DNA from: Chondrilla cf. caribensis
Lineage: Eukaryota > Porifera > Demospongiae > Chondrillida > Chondrillidae
Direction: 5' to 3'
Length of the DNA stretch: 64,000 nucleotides
Assembly: GCA_964020155.1 (NCBI GenBank)
Contig: OZ026563.1
Span: 3,455,440 to 3,519,439, forward strand
Part shown: one piece after another, positions 61,001-64,000 of the stretch
Position numbering within the stretch: position 1 is the stretch's first letter
Layout of the letters: each line of letters opens with the position of its first letter
Notes under the pieces: model-generated
What the model saw: only the letters and a program-made list of their open reading frames with translations
Databases searched by the model: none
Told to the model about the DNA's origin: nothing
Translations under genes and position numbers: made by a program

Positions 61001-62798
61001 GTAGTAATAATTATTGGATAGGGTTGATGTACCAAACAATACCCCACTCTCTCTATACCAATCAGGATTACCTCCAATGGACCCACATCTGATGTAGTTT
61101 CCTATACTGTCCCCTCAAACGGAGTCAGTATAGAAGAGTTATCTGTAAAAAAACTGTTCACAGGAATCAGTCCATTTTTTCCAGTTAGGACGATGCCAGC
61201 TACATGCAGCAATGGTCAGTAAGTAGAGTTAAAACTGGTACAGGCTGGACAATGTACACATAGTACTTAATATTACACTATATATCATATAACAGTTTTT
61301 TATGCATTTTTGCATCTCAATAGACTTATGCATAGTTACATCCACCACCCACAATTATAGGGTTGCCATGGTCAATGGTGAACAAGTTCGTGCGAATGTA
61401 TGGAGTAGTATAGGCAGCTGTGAGGAATTGCATTTTTCGCCATCAACTGCAATTGTAGCCTGACTAGAGGCTTGAAGGAACACTACTTACCAAGACAGGT
61501 AATATGACCCAACCATTTGAAAGGGTAGGAAATTTCTTCGAAATTGAGGATTTTGAGTACACAATTGAAGCAAAGGTATTCGTAGACCGTACCATCAATC
61601 AAGTGCTGAAGTTCTAAGATTTGCCATTGGTGGAGTAGGCGTCTTCCAACAGCAGATCACAAGTTAGTCACCGGTTGTCTATGTGCTATGGGGACCTATG
61701 CATATAAATATTGGACAGAATTGCATCTAGCCTAATGAGGACACTCTCTCACATGTACCTAACTGATGACAAATCTTAGAGCTTCGGCACTTGATTGACG
61801 GCAAGGTCTACGAATATTTTTGTTTCAATTGTGTACTCGAAATCCTCAATTTGAAAGACGTTTGCCGCTCTTTCAACCAGTTTGGTTCTCTTTCCTGTCA
61901 TTGGCAAATATAGTGTTCCTTCAAGAATGTATTTAGTCGGGATACAATTGCAGTAGATGGCAAAAGAACACAATTTCTCACAGCTGCCCATATTACTCAA
62001 TACATTCATGCAAACACATTCAACGTTGACCTCAGTGACCCCATTATTGTGGACAGTGGGTGTAACTATGCATATGGTCTATTCATGCAGTTTGATTCAG
62101 GACAGTATGTGAATGAGTGGGGTGTTTCAGATCATAATAACATGTCATTGATTACCACTGTTATTGATTAGGGTATGTTATATCTTTGGACAGATAATGC
62201 AGGTCACAAATTTTCATCAAACAATTATAATTATTCAATTATTACATACAACCAAAACAAATTTGATATCAGTTTAGTTTTAGTTGTGTTTACCTGAAGA
62301 AGCCCAAGTGGGCAAAACATTGTACAATAATTGAATAATTAATAGTTTGATGAAAAATTGTGACATGTGTTATCTGTCAAATGATAAGACTAACCCAAAT
62401 TGATCTAGCATGTCAAAGAATTTCTACAATCATACCACTGTCATTGTCTTGCTACTGAATTAAAAAGATTACATTTTGAAACTAAATAACATACTCACCA
62501 TTCACTTCATTGATGCTGTGGGTCCCACTATCCAGAGATAATCCACTGCTTGTAACAGTACAGGTGTAGGTACCACTATCAGTTGTATTCACCACATCAA
62601 CAACCACTGTGTTTCCTTCTTGTCTTCTTGAGGGAATATTACCATCAGGTTGAAGACCACTGGCATTACATCCATAGCTGGGACAGCTCCACTGGTATGT
62701 CACCATGGTATCAGATGGTACTCCAGCAACATGGCATACCAGAACAACAGTAGTACCTTGGGAGACTTGAGGGGTGCTCGGGTAGGCATCAATGACCA
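57604..62798 (-). CDS. Ig/FN3 receptor with short tyrosine-motif tail (5' partial; one exon frameshifted)
   Basis: Exons 5' to 3': 62798-62499 (Ig), about 61203-60878 (Ig-like, broken), 60665-60378, 60298-60002 and 58833-58498 (FN3), 58073-57932 (TM), 57733-57604 (tail, stop TAA). The ectodomain is nearly identical to the phosphatase receptor next door, introns included, so this is a recent tandem duplicate. Signal peptide exons lie beyond the window (they are 4.2 kb upstream in the sister gene). The Ig-like exon has a 2-nt length change near 61100-61115 that brings a stop. Because all these exons are 1-1 phase, skipping that exon keeps the frame. It could be a live decoy or inhibitory receptor, or a pseudogene. 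Confidence 0.75.
57799..57876 (+). repeat. (CA)n microsatellite
   Basis: Between the TM and tail exons; (UG)n on the sense strand, about 55 nt after the donor at 57931. Confidence 0.95.
58100..58160 (-). pseudogene. remnant of the original transmembrane exon
   Basis: On the minus strand it reads IIIHAGAVVGGIIVV and then stops matching; the sister exon at 40717-40597 reads IPIHAGAVVGGIIAVIL. The acceptor attag of the sister is tataac here, and the 3' half of the exon is gone. Homology to the sister resumes upstream for several kb. Confidence 0.8.
59321..59405. repeat. perfect inverted repeat, 38-bp arms, 9-bp loop
   Basis: Arms 59321-59358 and 59368-59405 (gtaataaactcctcatgaac and onward). 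The sister gene has only a single arm-like sequence near 41925-41955, so the second arm arose in this copy. Confidence 0.9.
59590..59850. repeat. dispersed repeat copies in second receptor intron
   Basis: One full and one partial copy of the repeat at 42150-42300. The phrase ggatacaatt(t/c)(g/a)ag followed by aaaggctttgctgaatgtaa occurs twice within 200 bp. Confidence 0.6.
61494..61910. mobile_element. long imperfect inverted repeat inserted in receptor intron
   Basis: Arms at about 61494-61640 (+) and 61764-61910 (-). Both read EIEDFEYTIE or QIEDFEYTIE followed by VFVD or IFVD and a stop. The sister intron lacks this block, so it is an insertion. The family is not recognised. Confidence 0.6.
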
Positions 62799-64000
62799 CT
62801 GTGTATAAATTGTAACAAAAATACAATATTACGAAACAGTTTATTTTACATTCCCTTCAATTATTGCTTATTATAACCACTTTCTGGATTTGCAACCGTT
62901 TCCCATGTTTTCAGGTTTAAAGTATAAATGTAACCTGTTTATGACAAATAACAGGGAAGGAATCTATTTAATACTTCAAAACACCTGAGGTCCTCAGACT
63001 GGAAGAGACAACATGTTTACATCATGTCATTGAATTGACCTAATTCCAGCTGCACTCAATTTTTGAACACACAAACAAAGACCAGTTAACTCAGGTTCAC
63101 GCCTTCACCATGCATACTGGGCCTTGGCATAATATGCATTGCTGGTATAATTTTGAGCATAATAGAGGTGTTCAAGCATAAAAGAATATGCTGGCATAAT
63201 GAAGGACTCTTAGAGCATAATTGAGATCAATTGTGCAATTTGTACAGTAAACATTCATAACCACATGCAGTATATAATTGTAGCTATGTGTGAGTTAGGC
63301 CACCTGAGTCATAGCTGTGGGCACCAAGTCAACCACAGTGGCTTCATCAAGGGAGTCTATCGTTACTTCATCGCAGTTGTCTGAGTCTGACTGATCTTCC
63401 ATGTTGACATGTGGCTTAGTGACGTGCAGGCCATATAATTATATTCACAGACACCAAGCCACCGTGTGCCCATGGATAAAATTATAGGTGAGCATAATGC
63501 ATAGCATTAGGAGCATGATAAACTATTTTTAGAAGCATAATCAAAACAGTTAAGAGCATTGAAGCATAGCATAATAGCTCAATTTCTGAGCATAATTTGC
63601 CAAGGACTACACCATACCCTGAATTATTAACGATCATGCTTAATTGGTTGGTTTCAAGTAGCACTAACTTCTGAATCAGTATTCATTGAATTTTACAGAT
63701 AAATATAAGCTCATTACTAGTAACTGTACATGTTGGTATTAAACAATAATATATATTATACACATACACTCATGTTTATAGTACATATTAAATATGCAGA
63801 TAAATACAAATTCATTACTAGCTGGTTTTAAACTATTTATTATGTATAATATACTTTTCTATATAAATAATAATAATCTATATACACTACACATACGTAC
63901 AATGCGTGTGTTTTATACTGGCTGTCACACATGCTCAAGTGTATAATATGTATCTAGTGCTGTATACATTGCAAATGTACCAGTATGTATCATGATAGCA
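62799..64000. other. upstream intron or flank of the second receptor, no exon found
   Basis: No signal-peptide exon like that of the sister gene was found. Many agcataa-type short repeats lie at 63120-63610. A minus-strand ORF of 35 codons (63402-63295, starts MEDQSDSDNCDEVT, acidic) is present but cannot be supported as a gene. Confidence 0.4.

Overview
The window looks like animal nuclear DNA: long split genes with GT-AG introns, AT-rich introns, many CA/GT microsatellites, several decayed transposon families, and metazoan families (kinesin-3, receptor tyrosine phosphatase with Ig and FN3 modules, lysosomal alpha-mannosidase). An early-branching animal such as a sponge is plausible, but that is inference. 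I assembled exons by hand from reading frame, splice consensus and phase agreement.

Layout. (1) 2-2939 (+): 3' part of an unrecognised gene whose protein carries about 20 copies of a Ser/Pro/Gln heptad. (2) 3497-6626 (-): a two-exon GH38 lysosomal alpha-mannosidase. (3) 6720-31518 (-): a 38-exon kinesin-3 motor gene of about 1385 aa, its introns full of microsatellites, minisatellites, MITEs and an 11-copy intronic repeat family present in two different introns. (4) 32498-54860 (-): a complete 25-exon receptor protein tyrosine phosphatase of about 1221 aa: signal peptide, Ig, Ig-like module, three FN3, one transmembrane helix, an active-looking D1 and a degenerate D2. Its introns hold a Ty3-type retrotransposon relic, a hAT-like element with intact ends, and scrambled pieces of another transposase. 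(5) 55330-56724 (-): 3' end of a non-LTR retrotransposon. (6) 57604-62798 (-): a tandem partial copy of the same receptor, 5' end outside the window. It has almost the same ectodomain, but its tail is replaced by a different transmembrane exon and a short cytoplasmic tail with tyrosine motifs (ITIM-like, NPxY) and no phosphatase.

The most interesting content is the receptor pair. Two neighbours share a near-identical Ig/FN3 ectodomain, but one carries a tyrosine phosphatase and the other carries tyrosines that could be phosphorylated and dephosphorylated. The broken original transmembrane exon is still visible next to the new one. The second copy also has a frameshift in one symmetric exon, so its function must be tested. 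A second notable pattern is the polarity of microsatellites around splice sites: on the sense strand, (UG)n follows donors and (CA)n precedes acceptors.
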